Assembly (NCBI RefSeq): GCF_008830225.1
Contig: NZ_WAIE01000004.1
Coordinates: 271,691 to 335,690, forward strand
Direction of reading: 5' to 3'
DNA length: 64,000 bases
Source of the DNA: Pseudodesulfovibrio senegalensis
Lineage (GTDB): Bacteria; Desulfobacterota; Desulfovibrionia; Desulfovibrionales; Desulfovibrionaceae
Shown here: positions 43,182-52,724 of the stretch, piece by piece
How positions within the stretch are numbered: the stretch's first letter is position 1
How the letters are laid out: each line of letters opens with the position of its first letter
Translations under genes and position numbers: made by a program
The notes under the pieces: model-generated
The model's database searches: none
What the model was told of the DNA's origin: nothing
What the model saw: the letters and a program-made list of their open reading frames with translations, nothing else

Positions 43182-43351
43182 TCTCTACATCAGCCTTATA
43201 TATTGCATGGATAGTAAAATAATAGCATAGAGTGTCGTCAATTTACAAGGAACCGATAAGCGGCGATGCCGTTTTACGGACAGGCCGGCATCATTTCTTT
43301 GTACGTGCCTCCGGGGGCAGATTGCAGCAACGCCATCATTCCGGATCAAAG

Positions 43352-43390
43352 AAAAAGCCGCTTCCGTGAGTGCGGAAACAGCTTTGTTTT
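43352..43390 (-). terminator. terminator after the small secreted protein
   Basis: Leftward, AAAGC-GTTTCCG pairs with CGGAAGC-GCTTT with two mismatches around CACTCA and runs into TTTTTC. Confidence 0.7.
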
Positions 43391-43427
43391 TGGTTTGGCT
43401 GGTTGCTGGGCGCGATTTTCGCCAATC

Positions 43428-43874
43428 CTATTTGGTGCAGATTGCCTTCAGCGAAAGGTCGCAGTTGCATGCCCCGCGGACCCGGCCTTTTTCTTCGGCG
43501 TTTATGGTGGAGCCGTCGAAAGTGGCTGTGACCTCGCCGGAGAAGGTCACTCCCATGCCTTTTGTTGTCCCACTCCAATGGGCCACGCCGTTCTTGATTT
43601 CAACGTCAACGCAATCGCCGTTGCCAGAACGAATTCCGAGCGTATCGGTATCGTATTGTGGGCAGATTTGGTACGAGCCGCCTATTTTTTTTACGATAAC
43701 GGAACTGGGGGGATAGATTTCGATACTGCTGCACTCTTCACCGCTGCCGCAGCCCATTTGCGGTTCTCCGGAACAGATGTAGGTTCCGGAATAGGGATCA
43801 CTGTCCTGAGCCTGGGCGGTGCCTGCAAAGGAGAACAAGGCAATTCCAATCAGCAAAGCATACATAGTTTTCAT
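43428..43874 (-). CDS. small secreted cysteine-rich protein, unknown function
   Basis: 148 residues with a clear signal peptide (MKTMYALLIGIALFSFAGTA then QAQ). The mature part has eight cysteines in short motifs (ICSGEPQMGCGSGEEC, QICPQY, GDCVDVE, GACNCD, ICTK) and an AHWSGTTKGMG stretch, consistent with a disulfide-stabilised beta-rich domain. No family recognised. It is monocistronic, with its own terminator, between the efflux operon and the MFS gene. Confidence 0.75.
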   Translation of the reverse strand: MKTMYALLIGIALFSFAGTAQAQDSDPYSGTYICSGEPQMGCGSGEECSSIEIYPPSSVIVKKIGGSYQICPQYDTDTLGIRSGNGDCVDVEIKNGVAHWSGTTKGMGVTFSGEVTATFDGSTINAEEKGRVRGACNCDLSLKAICTK

Positions 43875-44024
43875 TGAACAACTCCCTTGTCCCCGGTTGG
43901 TTCGAGGACAGTGTTTTTTATACCTCTCATTGTATTCTGTTACCTCTTACTTCGAGTTTGCGCAAGGGGGGGCGAATTGATCGTACCATGGCTTTCCAAA
44001 ACAGAACGGCCCAGAAACGGTGCT

Positions 44025-45437
44025 TCAGGATTTTCCGTGCGTTTTTTGCCGCCGGTAACTGCCGCGTAGCGAGGCCAGGGCAAAACCTGCTGCCACGAGT
44101 CCGCAAAGAGCGTTGGCCGTGTAGACCGATTTGAATCCTTTCAGATTGTCAACGTTTTGGGCCGTGATGCTCTCTCCTCCTGCCAGATGGAACATGAGCA
44201 CGGCCAGGGGCACGCCGATGGCCATGCCCACGTTGGTGGCTGTGGTGAAAATACTTGTGCCGACAGCCCGCGATCGCTCCGGCATATTGGTCAGGATGAG
44301 TTTGGCGTTGGGGGAAAGGAAAAAAGCATAGGAAAGACCAGACAGGGCAAGAAAGACACAGGTTGGCCAGTTCGCATCCAGGTCCAGGGTCATGACAAAG
44401 AATCCAGAGGCCAGAACCGATCCGGTCATGCCTAGGGTTGTCAACACCGGCAGGGGCACCCCGCCTTCATTGCGATCAGACAGGCGGCCCGCATAAGGGG
44501 CCACGATTGAAAGGATGACCGGGAAAATAGCCAGCACAGCTCCGGTCCCCTGAGTCGTATAGCCGCGCGACCAGTCCAGATAGAACGGCATGACGTATCC
44601 CTGGATCGACATCTGAATGAAGGCGAACACCTTGGCCAACAGGGCATAACTGAATACTGGGTTCATGAATAAATCCAGATCGACCAGGGGAGCGGCGATC
44701 CGTCGTTCGTGCCACACGAATGCAATCAGGCAGGCGATGCCGGTCGCTCCCCACATTGCTGCGGAAGTGGCCGAGTCTGCCTTGCGCAGGAGATCAAGGC
44801 CCAGAACCACGCCCCACAGTCCGGCCATGCTGAGCAGTGCCCCGAGCCAATCGAACGCAGGACGGCCGGTCCGACAAACGGAATCCGGCGGTAATGTGTG
44901 CCAGCACAAACCCATGGCAGTCAGGCCGAGCGGCACGTTGACCAGAAAGACGGACTCCCAGCCGAGCCACTGTGTCATGACCCCGCCGAGCGGGGCTCCC
45001 AGCAGCACGCCGAGCGACCCGACCATGTTCATCATGCCTATGGCTGACCCTACCCGCTTGGCTTTGATGAATGTTGGCACAAGGGAGTAGCTTGCCACAA
45101 GCAACAGGGCCGCCCCCAGGCCTTGAAGGAATCGGGCCGCAATCAGCATGTCCAGCCCGGGAGTCAGGCTGCACAGCAGGGACATGGCCGAAAACAGTCC
45201 GTACCCTGCGAGTATGGTCCGGCGCAGGCCGAAGCGGTCTCCCAGACTGCCGATAATCAGCATGGAGGAGGCCAAGGCCAGTAGATAGAAGAGCATCACC
45301 CCGGACATGGCTCCCATGTCGCGGCCAAACACCTCTCCCATGGACGGCAGGGCCACGGATACGATGTAGGCGTCCAGCCGACTCATGAAAGTCCCTACAC
45401 CCACGCAGGCCAGAACGGCGACGAAAGTCGGCTTCAT
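44025..45437 (-). CDS. MFS transporter, DHA2-like drug exporter
   Basis: 470 residues with about 14 hydrophobic helices, in keeping with the DHA2 drug:proton antiporter family. Motif A-like GDRFGLRRTILAGYG lies between helices 2 and 3, and GMMNMVGSLGVLLGAPLGG near helix 5 is the exporter motif C region. No adjacent regulator of TetR or MarR type was found. A damaged partial copy of this gene lies at 47191-47303, so the locus has undergone duplication. Confidence 0.9.
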   Translation of the reverse strand: MKPTFVAVLACVGVGTFMSRLDAYIVSVALPSMGEVFGRDMGAMSGVMLFYLLALASSMLIIGSLGDRFGLRRTILAGYGLFSAMSLLCSLTPGLDMLIAARFLQGLGAALLLVASYSLVPTFIKAKRVGSAIGMMNMVGSLGVLLGAPLGGVMTQWLGWESVFLVNVPLGLTAMGLCWHTLPPDSVCRTGRPAFDWLGALLSMAGLWGVVLGLDLLRKADSATSAAMWGATGIACLIAFVWHERRIAAPLVDLDLFMNPVFSYALLAKVFAFIQMSIQGYVMPFYLDWSRGYTTQGTGAVLAIFPVILSIVAPYAGRLSDRNEGGVPLPVLTTLGMTGSVLASGFFVMTLDLDANWPTCVFLALSGLSYAFFLSPNAKLILTNMPERSRAVGTSIFTTATNVGMAIGVPLAVLMFHLAGGESITAQNVDNLKGFKSVYTANALCGLVAAGFALASLRGSYRRQKTHGKS

Positions 45438-45977
45438 CGTTACACTCCCGGATGGTACGCCAACACCCGGGATTGCTGGCCCGGATCAAGGCCCCCATCC
45501 CGGGTGCGAACGTTAAATAAAGCTTGGCCGAGGCAATTGTATCTCTTCGCTATTATGAGGCAGATACACACAGGTTGAAATCGGCATCATGCTATCAACG
45601 GCTGATTCGTGTTGCAAGGGCGGGCAAAGAAAAGCCAATTACCCGGGTCGGACCGACCGGCAAATATTCTTCAACTGGCGGAGTTGCTCCTTTTGTCAGC
45701 AGATGCTTCGCTTTTTTGAAGGAAATCGAATGGTTGTCAAACATCTTTGGCAACATGAACGCGACCTGTACTATACAGGCCGCGTTCTTTGCTGAGTTTT
45801 TCTCTCTTATGGAAAAAGCGTTGCCCGTGGGTTTGTGGAGGTGGGCAGAGGAGAGCGTCTCTTCCGGGGGGGGAGAGGTCTATTCGCATTGGCTGTTCAT
45901 GAGCAATTCCAGTTCGTTGCTAAAAAATCTTTTGGGGCAGTGGGCAAGGGAGGCCTTTCATGGCCCATAGCCGGACC
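45438..45977. other. intergenic region with no supported gene
   Basis: A rightward open frame (45524-45970) has a TTG start, no ribosome site, and spans a strong hairpin (45757-45787), so I do not call it a gene. The stretch might be the remains of a lost neighbour gene or contain a small RNA. Confidence 0.4.
45757..45801 (+). terminator. strong hairpin with T-run and no identified upstream gene
   Basis: GAACGCG-A-CCTGTA pairs with TACAGG-C-CGCGTTC around CTA (one mismatch). A TTTTT follows nine bases later. Its polarity is rightward, but no rightward gene precedes it within several kilobases, so it could end a small RNA. Confidence 0.55.
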
Positions 45978-47117
45978 CTACTGTTCCAGCTGTTTTAAAA
46001 TTGCGTTTGGACTGAAGTCGTATTCGGTGAGGTTTGGGTTGTAGGTTTTGGACAACGACGTAAAGTCGATCCTTTTCCAGTTTTTGCGGTCAAGAACAGA
46101 GGCGTAGGCATTGATATCTTTCGCATCGATCACTGTCATATGTGATCGCAATGTTGGATTTGGATCGGCAAAATCGTGTCCATTTTGGTAATCTAGAATC
46201 ATAATCAAGGCCCATGCCCCTTCCATGAAATGTCCACCGACAGAGGCGACCATGCAGCCATTTCTCATTGCTTCAATACCGTCCTGAGACCAGTCGATCC
46301 CTCCAACGAGAACATCCTTTCCTGCTTTGATTCCTGTTTCTTCCATGGCATGCAAAGCTCCCATGGCAGTATGGTCATTCACTGTCCAGACGATCTTTGT
46401 TTCCGGGTAGAGTGCAAGAAGTTTTCTTGTCTTATTATATGAGGTGCTTTTATCCCAACGCGCAAGAACATATCGTTTCAATTCGACATCTGCATGGTTT
46501 TCAAGGCTTTTTTTCATCCCTTCTTCACGGTGGATAGACGAGGTTGCCAGCCGGTTGCCACCAAGTCCAATCGCATGGATTGTGTTGTCATCGCCATGAA
46601 GGCCCATGTCTCGGGCTTTTTTGATCAACAGGTCCATGAGCAGTTTTCCTGCTTCTCTGTCGTCGGGATAAATGTGTCCGATCCAATGCGGAAATTTTTC
46701 GCGAGGAAAACCAACCGAGTCTCGGTCCTGATCAACAACTGAGGTGTTAACAATGATCGTTTTTACGCCAGCCTTGTCGGCCAGTTCAAGTTCAGAAATG
46801 CTGATAGATGCCTGATAAATGTGTATCAGATAGTCTGGCTTGCGTTGCGCGTGCAAAGCCTTCTTGACATTATCTGCTTCTTCAAAACGATTATTGGATT
46901 CTGCAACAGTCAACTCTATCCCTAAATCCTTGGCTGCCACGTTCATGAATGCAACATAATCATTCCAGAACGGTGCACTTGAAGGAGGAGTTGGTGCAAT
47001 AAAAGTGACCCGGATAGGAGCCTTTGCCCATGCCTCGGAAATGGAGCCAGCAACGAGGAGGAGGCAACAAAACATCACTGTGAAACCAGTGCCGATCATT
47101 ATTTTCATGGTTTTCAT
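45978..47117 (-). CDS. periplasmic sugar-type binding protein (Peripla_BP_4), probable sensor partner
   Basis: 379 residues from ATG 47117, whose product has a textbook signal peptide (KIMIGTGFTVMFCCLLLVAGS). An upstream in-frame ATG (47189) follows AGGAGG, but it and its ribosome site derive from an MFS gene remnant and would put 24 extra residues before the signal. The mature protein matches ribose/AI-2-type binding proteins (SAPFWNDYVAFMNVAAKDLGI opening in two parts, IVNTSVVDQDRD, VWTVNDHTAMGALHAM, GGIDWSQDGIEAM). No ABC permease is near; the hybrid kinase upstream in the same direction suggests a LuxPQ-like sensing pair. Confidence 0.85.
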   Translation of the reverse strand: MKTMKIMIGTGFTVMFCCLLLVAGSISEAWAKAPIRVTFIAPTPPSSAPFWNDYVAFMNVAAKDLGIELTVAESNNRFEEADNVKKALHAQRKPDYLIHIYQASISISELELADKAGVKTIIVNTSVVDQDRDSVGFPREKFPHWIGHIYPDDREAGKLLMDLLIKKARDMGLHGDDNTIHAIGLGGNRLATSSIHREEGMKKSLENHADVELKRYVLARWDKSTSYNKTRKLLALYPETKIVWTVNDHTAMGALHAMEETGIKAGKDVLVGGIDWSQDGIEAMRNGCMVASVGGHFMEGAWALIMILDYQNGHDFADPNPTLRSHMTVIDAKDINAYASVLDRKNWKRIDFTSLSKTYNPNLTEYDFSPNAILKQLEQ

Positions 47118-47190
47118 TATGGTTGCATATTGCCGAAGTGATGGTATTTTAGGCAGAATCTGATATATGGTAAAGAGGTTGCCGTGCATT

Positions 47191-47303
47191 TCTCTTTCCT
47201 CCTGCCAGATGAAACATAGGCACGGCCAATGGACACCAGGTGGCCAATTGGCATTCATATCCGGGACCACGACAAAAAAAACCAGAGGCCAGAACCGATT
47301 CTG
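47191..47303 (-). pseudogene. remnant of an MFS transporter gene with internal deletion
   Basis: 47191-47236 closely matches 44168-44213, and 47238-47303 closely matches 44360-44425, both inside the intact MFS gene and in the same orientation; the roughly 145 bases between are missing. The fragment encodes pieces such as MNANWPPG beside DANWPTC in the intact gene. It fills the gap between the binding protein and the hybrid kinase. Confidence 0.8.
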
Positions 47304-47304
47304 A

Positions 47305-49935
47305 CTACTCTTTCCCCATCATCCTTTCGATAGTCTGTTCCAATTCATCCATGTCCACGGGCTTGGCCAGATAGTCGTTCATCCCGGCGGCCAGGAATTT
47401 GTCCCTGTCTCCTTCCATGGCGTAAGCCGTCATAGCGACAATGGGGATGCCGTTGTTCTTTTCGCCCGCATCACCTGCCCGAATCATTCTGGTCGTTTCA
47501 ACGCCATCTATGACCGGCATTTGCACGTCCATCAAAATCAGGTCAAATGACTCTTTGCGCAAGGTCTCCAGCACCTGTCTTCCATTTTCCACGGATGTCA
47601 CTTCGAAACCCATTTTTCCCATCTGCTTGACGGCAGTCATGGTGCTGATCCGGTCATCTTCAGCCAAAAGTATTTTTCCCGTTGTACCCATAAGCCGAGT
47701 CCCGACTTCAGCGAATTCTCCCGTTGACGAGGGTGTTGCGTCCCGCAGAAAGGTGATGGTGAAATGCACGGTGGTACCCTTGCCGAGCTCACTTTCAACG
47801 GAAATATTGCCGCCCATCAATTCAATCAAACGCTTGCAGATGGAAAGGCCGAGTCCGGCTCCCTGATGTGTGCGCGTATACCCTTGGCTGCCTTGAGTAA
47901 ACGGCGTGAAGAGCGTGTCGAGCGTATCGTCGGAAATTCCTATCCCCGTATCGGAGATGGAAAATAATACTCTGGCCTGCTCTTTCTCCATGGCAGGCAA
48001 TGGGGAGGCTGCCACCAATATTTGCCCTGAATGCGTGAACTTGAGCGCATTCCCTATTATGTTGAAAAGCAACTGCTGCAGACGCGCCGGATCGCCAACA
48101 ACCCTTCTTTGGACATCGGGATGAATGTCTACGTTCAAAAGAACGTCAGATTGCTTTGTTGTGGGGGTGAACAGCTCCATACACTGGTCGAGTACCTCAG
48201 AGAGGTCGAACGGTTCGGACCTGATTTCCAGTCTGCTGGCCTCGACTCTGGAAAGGTCCAGAATGTCGGCAAGCAGGCGCGTCAGTCGGTTGGATGACTG
48301 AAGGGCCATCAATGAATACTCTTTTTGCTCGTTGTCGAGTTCTGTGGTTTGCAAAAGCTGGAGCATGCCAATAATACCGTTCATGGGCGTGCGGATTTCA
48401 TGACTCATGTTGGCCAGGAACTCGGACTTGGCCTTGTTGGCGGCCTCGGCTTCTTCCTTGGCCTTGAGCAACTGGTCGTGAGCCTTCTTGATGTCGGTCA
48501 ATTCCACGTCTATGCAATACATTGCCCAGTTGCCCTGAGAGTCCTCTTGTTTCACATGCGAAGAATGCACTGGCACCAGAGAGCCGTCCTTTCGTAGCAA
48601 CTGGAGTTCACCGGCAGGGATGGCGTTTCCATTTTCAATCCAATCCGTAACCAGCCCAACAACCTCGGCACGCATGGGTTCGGGAATGATCAGGTCTTCC
48701 AGCTTCCTGCCAAGAGCTTCCTCGGCCGAGTACCCATACAGCCGCTCGCTGGCCGCATTCCAAAAGATGACCTTGCGTTCTACGTCGTACCCCTGCACAG
48801 CCACCATATCCACGTTTTCCAGCAAGCCCCGGAACTGTTGTTCACTGGCCTTGAGCGCCTCCTCTGCCTTTTTACGTTCGGTGATGTCCCTGAATAGACC
48901 CAAGATGAGACAGCTCTCCCCGATCTCAAATGTGACCGCAGAGACCTCCGCGAGTCGCGGCTCTCCTCCCGCGGCCAGGAGCCATACTTCCTCTGAGTGA
49001 TTTGGATCAGTCACATGGCGTTTGAAGTCTTCGGTAACGCCATGTTTCATGGGAGTTTGCGGCGGGTGCAGTTCGTGTTGGGGCGAGCCGATGATTTGCT
49101 CCCTGCTGCGTCCAAAATAGTTCACCGCAGCCTTGTTGCACTCCACAATGATGCCCGTTTTTCTGTCGGCCACCAACACGGGATCGCTTACAGCGGCGAA
49201 TAAGGCCTTATAGCGCTGCTCACTTTGCTGAAGCCGTAGCCTGACCTCGTTCAAATGGCTCACGGTCTGGGTTAATTTCCAGCGGGCTACCCCGGATTCG
49301 GCCAGCATTTCCGCCAGCTTGACGTAAAAGGACATGACTGCGTCCACCCGGTCGCGGCTCAGGCGGGGCACTCGGTCAAGGGCGTCCAGATAGGCGGATT
49401 CGTCAAAACCGTACCTGCGGGCTTGGGACCGAAAGAAGTCTCTGTCTGGTTCTTCGTCCTCGAGCATGAACTGGCCAAAAAAGATGTTGCCCGCGTGCCT
49501 GTCTCCGACCATGACGGGCGAGGCCATGTCCCACAAGTGGTTGCGGCACTTGTACAGGGAGAACTGGCCGGGTTTGAGATCCTGGGCCAGAACCGTGTCG
49601 CTTTTCAGACAATTGGCGGCCGTGTCCGGATTGACTCGGTGGAATTTGGTGCAGATGTCTTGCCAGCCCACGGCCACATGCACTACGCCGGCCGTGTCCA
49701 GTAGGGCCACCAGAAACCCTGTGATTCGGTGGAAATCTTCCATCATGGCCTGGATCGCATCTATATCCAGAATGGCCCGGAACTCCTCGGTCGATAGAGT
49801 GGAGTTCATGGTCTGCGCACCCTGTTCCTCGATCCCTGAAACGTCCTTCAGTCGACGCTCCAGTTCCGCAACCCGGGCTCGGGCCTGCTCCAATTCGGCC
49901 TTAAGCCCCTTTTGATCTCTGTTCGTTTTCGACAT
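47305..49935 (-). CDS. hybrid histidine kinase: PocR-PAS-PAS-HisKA-HATPase-receiver
   Basis: 876 residues without membrane helices. An N-terminal coiled coil is followed by a PocR sensory domain (about 50-225; CTKFHRVNPDTAANCLKSD, then YKCRNHLWDMASPVMVG), which binds small ligands in relatives. Two PAS domains follow (about 250-375 and 380-500). HisKA has its phospho-His in NMSHEIRTPMNG; HATPase has DTGIGISDDTLD and GAGLGLSICKRL; the C-terminal receiver has VQMPVIDG and a KPVD. No separate output regulator is encoded nearby, so phosphate must pass to a distant partner. Confidence 0.92.
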   Translation of the reverse strand: MSKTNRDQKGLKAELEQARARVAELERRLKDVSGIEEQGAQTMNSTLSTEEFRAILDIDAIQAMMEDFHRITGFLVALLDTAGVVHVAVGWQDICTKFHRVNPDTAANCLKSDTVLAQDLKPGQFSLYKCRNHLWDMASPVMVGDRHAGNIFFGQFMLEDEEPDRDFFRSQARRYGFDESAYLDALDRVPRLSRDRVDAVMSFYVKLAEMLAESGVARWKLTQTVSHLNEVRLRLQQSEQRYKALFAAVSDPVLVADRKTGIIVECNKAAVNYFGRSREQIIGSPQHELHPPQTPMKHGVTEDFKRHVTDPNHSEEVWLLAAGGEPRLAEVSAVTFEIGESCLILGLFRDITERKKAEEALKASEQQFRGLLENVDMVAVQGYDVERKVIFWNAASERLYGYSAEEALGRKLEDLIIPEPMRAEVVGLVTDWIENGNAIPAGELQLLRKDGSLVPVHSSHVKQEDSQGNWAMYCIDVELTDIKKAHDQLLKAKEEAEAANKAKSEFLANMSHEIRTPMNGIIGMLQLLQTTELDNEQKEYSLMALQSSNRLTRLLADILDLSRVEASRLEIRSEPFDLSEVLDQCMELFTPTTKQSDVLLNVDIHPDVQRRVVGDPARLQQLLFNIIGNALKFTHSGQILVAASPLPAMEKEQARVLFSISDTGIGISDDTLDTLFTPFTQGSQGYTRTHQGAGLGLSICKRLIELMGGNISVESELGKGTTVHFTITFLRDATPSSTGEFAEVGTRLMGTTGKILLAEDDRISTMTAVKQMGKMGFEVTSVENGRQVLETLRKESFDLILMDVQMPVIDGVETTRMIRAGDAGEKNNGIPIVAMTAYAMEGDRDKFLAAGMNDYLAKPVDMDELEQTIERMMGKE

Positions 49936-50331
49936 TAAGGCCTACTATCGTAAAAGATACACCAACTGAAACAACACCAGTCCTAGTCTAATATCATATC
50001 GTTTTTTGTTTTCAATCATATTCAGCCGCAATGCTATGATTGTTTCCCCCGCTCAATGGAAGGCTGGCCTGAACCGAAAGAGCGGCGTAGTTCGTAAACG
50101 TGTCCACCTTACAATCGTCGCTCAGTGGTCCGAAGAACCGAGGCCAGTTCTCGCTTCTGAAGCTTTGTCCTTTTTTGAGCGGATGTGTTGGAACTTCTCA
50201 TTGATTTCCCAGAGTTCACAGACCCATTTTGGGGATAGTGGTCCCGGCTGATTCAAAGAGTGATGAGCCAACTTTTTTTCGCCAGAGCGGGAAGTCGACT
50301 TTCGGACGTCGGGCTTTCATTGGTCTGGCCC
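49936..50331. other. intergenic region with no supported gene
   Basis: Short open frames only, none with a ribosome site or family feature. It lies at the left edge of a stretch of lower GC that continues through the DUF3644 gene. Confidence 0.4.
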
Positions 50332-51402
50332 TCAGCGGTTGTTGTTTTTCTTCTTCTGCTCTTCCCAGAATTGGTCGAGGTCGTTGTTGTTCAGAAAGTC
50401 TGAAAGCACCTTAGTGGCCTTCGCGGAGTATCGTTTATGTTTACTTTTTCCAATTTTAATCAGCTTGAAGTAGTCGGGGTCATCTTGGAGTTTCAAGTGG
50501 CCAACGACTGCCAATAATTTAACGTGAGATACGCCGAGGCTTTGAGCTATCTTCTGAATTCCCAGTGAATAGTAGCCTAGCTCGTCGACCCTTTTTATCG
50601 CAACTGGGTACCCGTTTTGGTCGCCTTCAGGGACAACGTGGATGGGGATGCCATCTTTTTTGGTCAATCTTAGGCATATGTTCGCTCCCTCTCCTTCAGT
50701 GGAGTAGTTGAGTGAAACAACTCCTGGGAAGAGCTTTTCCAGTGATTCACCATCGCGAATCCTATTACACAACTTGTCTAGTTCTGTTTTACTTGGCTGT
50801 GATTTGTCGCCTGATACCGTGTTCTCAAAAATTGCAAGAGCTCTAATTTTTGTTCTTGCCTCAATTCGTTTCCGTTTGCCCGGTTCAAGTAGCTTCTTTA
50901 TATCTTCAATTTCACTATTGAACAGCGTCGTGATGTCTGCAGGGGCATGTGTTGAAATCGGCAAAACTCGGTCAGGAAGTTCGTTTGCGACATTTTCACC
51001 AAAGACCTCTTGGTATATGTCTGTGTAAAGTGTCACCCCTGATTGGGCGTGAATGTACAATTGGCCTTCTGAGAGGTCGATTAAGTAATGCTGGGCCGCA
51101 TCTCTTAGCCCATTGATTGTTTGGAGGGTCAATGCTTGTTCTTCGGTGAGGAACTTTACTTTGCCATCCGTCAGTCCTCGACGAACAGACGCGTCAAAGC
51201 CAATTGTGTTTTTGTCTCCTTTGTGCCTGATTTTTCCACCGCGCTGAAGAATAGATGCTTTCAGTAATAGCTCAAAGGCGTGGTCCATCAATATGAGGAC
51301 AGCTTCGATGCGTCCTCGATTCCATGGGCGATTGAAGTGTTCAACAGCTAAGATGAGGGAGTCGACGCTTCTTTCTTTTAAGAGCTTTACTTCGCGCTTC
51401 AT
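50332..51402 (-). CDS. DUF3644 protein with HEPN-like RNase motif, probable island gene
   Basis: 356 residues with visibly lower GC and different codon use from its neighbours. The N-terminal helical region (SLILAVEHFNRPWNRGRIEA, MDHAFELLLKASIL) is typical of DUF3644. R100-DAAQ-H105 fits the R-x4-6-H signature of HEPN RNases. The C-terminal part has a helix-turn-helix-like stretch (GIQKIAQSLGVSHVKLLAVVG) and a Lys-rich tail. It lies on the 3' side of tRNA-Thr, a usual island insertion site. Inference: a defence or toxin-like RNase; no antitoxin gene is evident. I am fairly sure of the family, less of the function. Confidence 0.75.
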   Translation of the reverse strand: MKREVKLLKERSVDSLILAVEHFNRPWNRGRIEAVLILMDHAFELLLKASILQRGGKIRHKGDKNTIGFDASVRRGLTDGKVKFLTEEQALTLQTINGLRDAAQHYLIDLSEGQLYIHAQSGVTLYTDIYQEVFGENVANELPDRVLPISTHAPADITTLFNSEIEDIKKLLEPGKRKRIEARTKIRALAIFENTVSGDKSQPSKTELDKLCNRIRDGESLEKLFPGVVSLNYSTEGEGANICLRLTKKDGIPIHVVPEGDQNGYPVAIKRVDELGYYSLGIQKIAQSLGVSHVKLLAVVGHLKLQDDPDYFKLIKIGKSKHKRYSAKATKVLSDFLNNNDLDQFWEEQKKKNNNR

Positions 51403-51658
51403 AACAATGACCTTCGTTTTTTGCCAGCTTTGGGCAGAGGCTGTTGGATGTTAAGAGCCTATTCGCTGGGCGATAATAATAGCTCAGCAAGTAGGCATAA
51501 TTCCAATGCTTAGGCAAGCTGTTGCATGCGGCCTTTTGTATAAATGGCTCTGGTTAGCTGGGGTAGTGCCGACAACTTTCAGGCAGTTGAAAACGGCAAA
51601 AGTTCCCCTACAGTTCCCCTTTGAGGAGTGGGGTAGAGTGCTGGGGTGCTGAAAAAGA

Positions 51659-51690
51659 GAAAGCCCGCCATGTAAATAGCGGACTTTCTT
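51659..51690 (-). terminator. terminator of the tRNA-Thr gene
   Basis: Leftward, GAAAG-CCGC pairs with GCGG-CTTTC around TATTTACAT with one mismatch on each arm, then TCTTTTT. Confidence 0.75.
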
Positions 51691-51700
51691 TGTGTTTTTT

Positions 51701-51776
<76 letters not shown>

Positions 51777-51829
51777 AGGTCGATTTTTGTAAATGAAGCC
51801 GGGCCTGCGGGTCAAGTGGAAAATTGGTC

Positions 51830-52714
51830 TTATTTGCTGATCCACAGGCTTGTGGTTTCGCACAAGCGCATGAGCCGGATGCACAGGGAGCTGGGAAAGA
51901 AGTTGTCCATGGCCTTGGGACTGTTGCCGCGCTTGCCCAGCGCAATGGCCGCGTAATTGCTTTTGCAGGCTTCGTTGATCACGCTGTGGGCCACGTTTTT
52001 CGAGGTGACCACTTTGTATTCTATGCGTTCCTCGGGCAGGCCGTTTTCCATGAGCGCGCTGCGGGCTTGCCCGAACATATCCTGAACGCTGTTGTCCATG
52101 GGCACGTTGTTTTCAGCCACGTGAAAGAGCGTTACCGTCTGTTCTTCCTGCTCGCGGAGCATGTAGCCCACGTGGTCGGCCATGCGCAGGCTCGGAGCGG
52201 AACCGTCCACGCAGAGCAGCACGTTGCGGCGTTCGCCTTCGGGCGGGCGTTTGCATATCCAGATGGGAAAATCGATTTCACGCCAGAGGATTTCGTGGGA
52301 GATGCTGTCTTCGAACAGGGTTTCGAACCACGAGAACCCTTTGCGGCCCAAGGCCACGGCATCATAGAGGCCGGAATGGGCTTCATCGATGATTTCGCGC
52401 ACCACCCCCTTGCGCGACTGCACGGTTTTGACGTCCACCTTGTCCGGGTCGACTCCGGCCACGTCCAGCAACCATTGCCGCGCCTTGTTCAGGGTCGGGG
52501 CGGCCTTGTTGCTTTTGATGCGGCGGATTTCCTGCTCCACCTCGGTGCTGGGCGTCATGTCGGGCGCGTTCGCGTCCCAGTTGAGTGCGCGCGGGGTAAC
52601 GTAGAAAAGTGTCAGCCGCACATCGTCCAGATGGGCGAACAGTTCGTGGATGAACCGCAAGGAATATGACGAGGTCGGCCCCTGTGTCAGCGTGACGAGA
52701 ATGTGTTTTTCCAT
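51830..52714 (-). CDS. tandem-domain universal stress protein
   Basis: 294 residues with two UspA domains (1-150 and 155-294). Second-domain features include NVLLCVDGSAPSLRMADHVG at its start and AIALGKRGNSPKAM near the end, resembling the nucleotide-binding GxxG-x-S loop. The first has AVALGRKGFSW at the matching place. It is cytoplasmic. It lies ten bases after the HDOD-protein gene in the same direction, suggesting one operon. The biological stress it responds to is unknown. Confidence 0.92.
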   Translation of the reverse strand: MEKHILVTLTQGPTSSYSLRFIHELFAHLDDVRLTLFYVTPRALNWDANAPDMTPSTEVEQEIRRIKSNKAAPTLNKARQWLLDVAGVDPDKVDVKTVQSRKGVVREIIDEAHSGLYDAVALGRKGFSWFETLFEDSISHEILWREIDFPIWICKRPPEGERRNVLLCVDGSAPSLRMADHVGYMLREQEEQTVTLFHVAENNVPMDNSVQDMFGQARSALMENGLPEERIEYKVVTSKNVAHSVINEACKSNYAAIALGKRGNSPKAMDNFFPSSLCIRLMRLCETTSLWISK

Positions 52715-52724
52715 GATTTTTCCG

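Noticed and set aside
45524..45970. A 148-codon rightward gene
   Set aside because: TTG start, no ribosome site, no family similarity, and a strong hairpin lies inside.
50006..50414. Small rightward open frames before the DUF3644 gene
   Set aside because: No ribosome site and no coding features.
51403..51658. Integrase remnant or attachment site beside tRNA-Thr
   Set aside because: I looked for a duplicate of the tRNA 3' end and for integrase motifs on the left side and found none.
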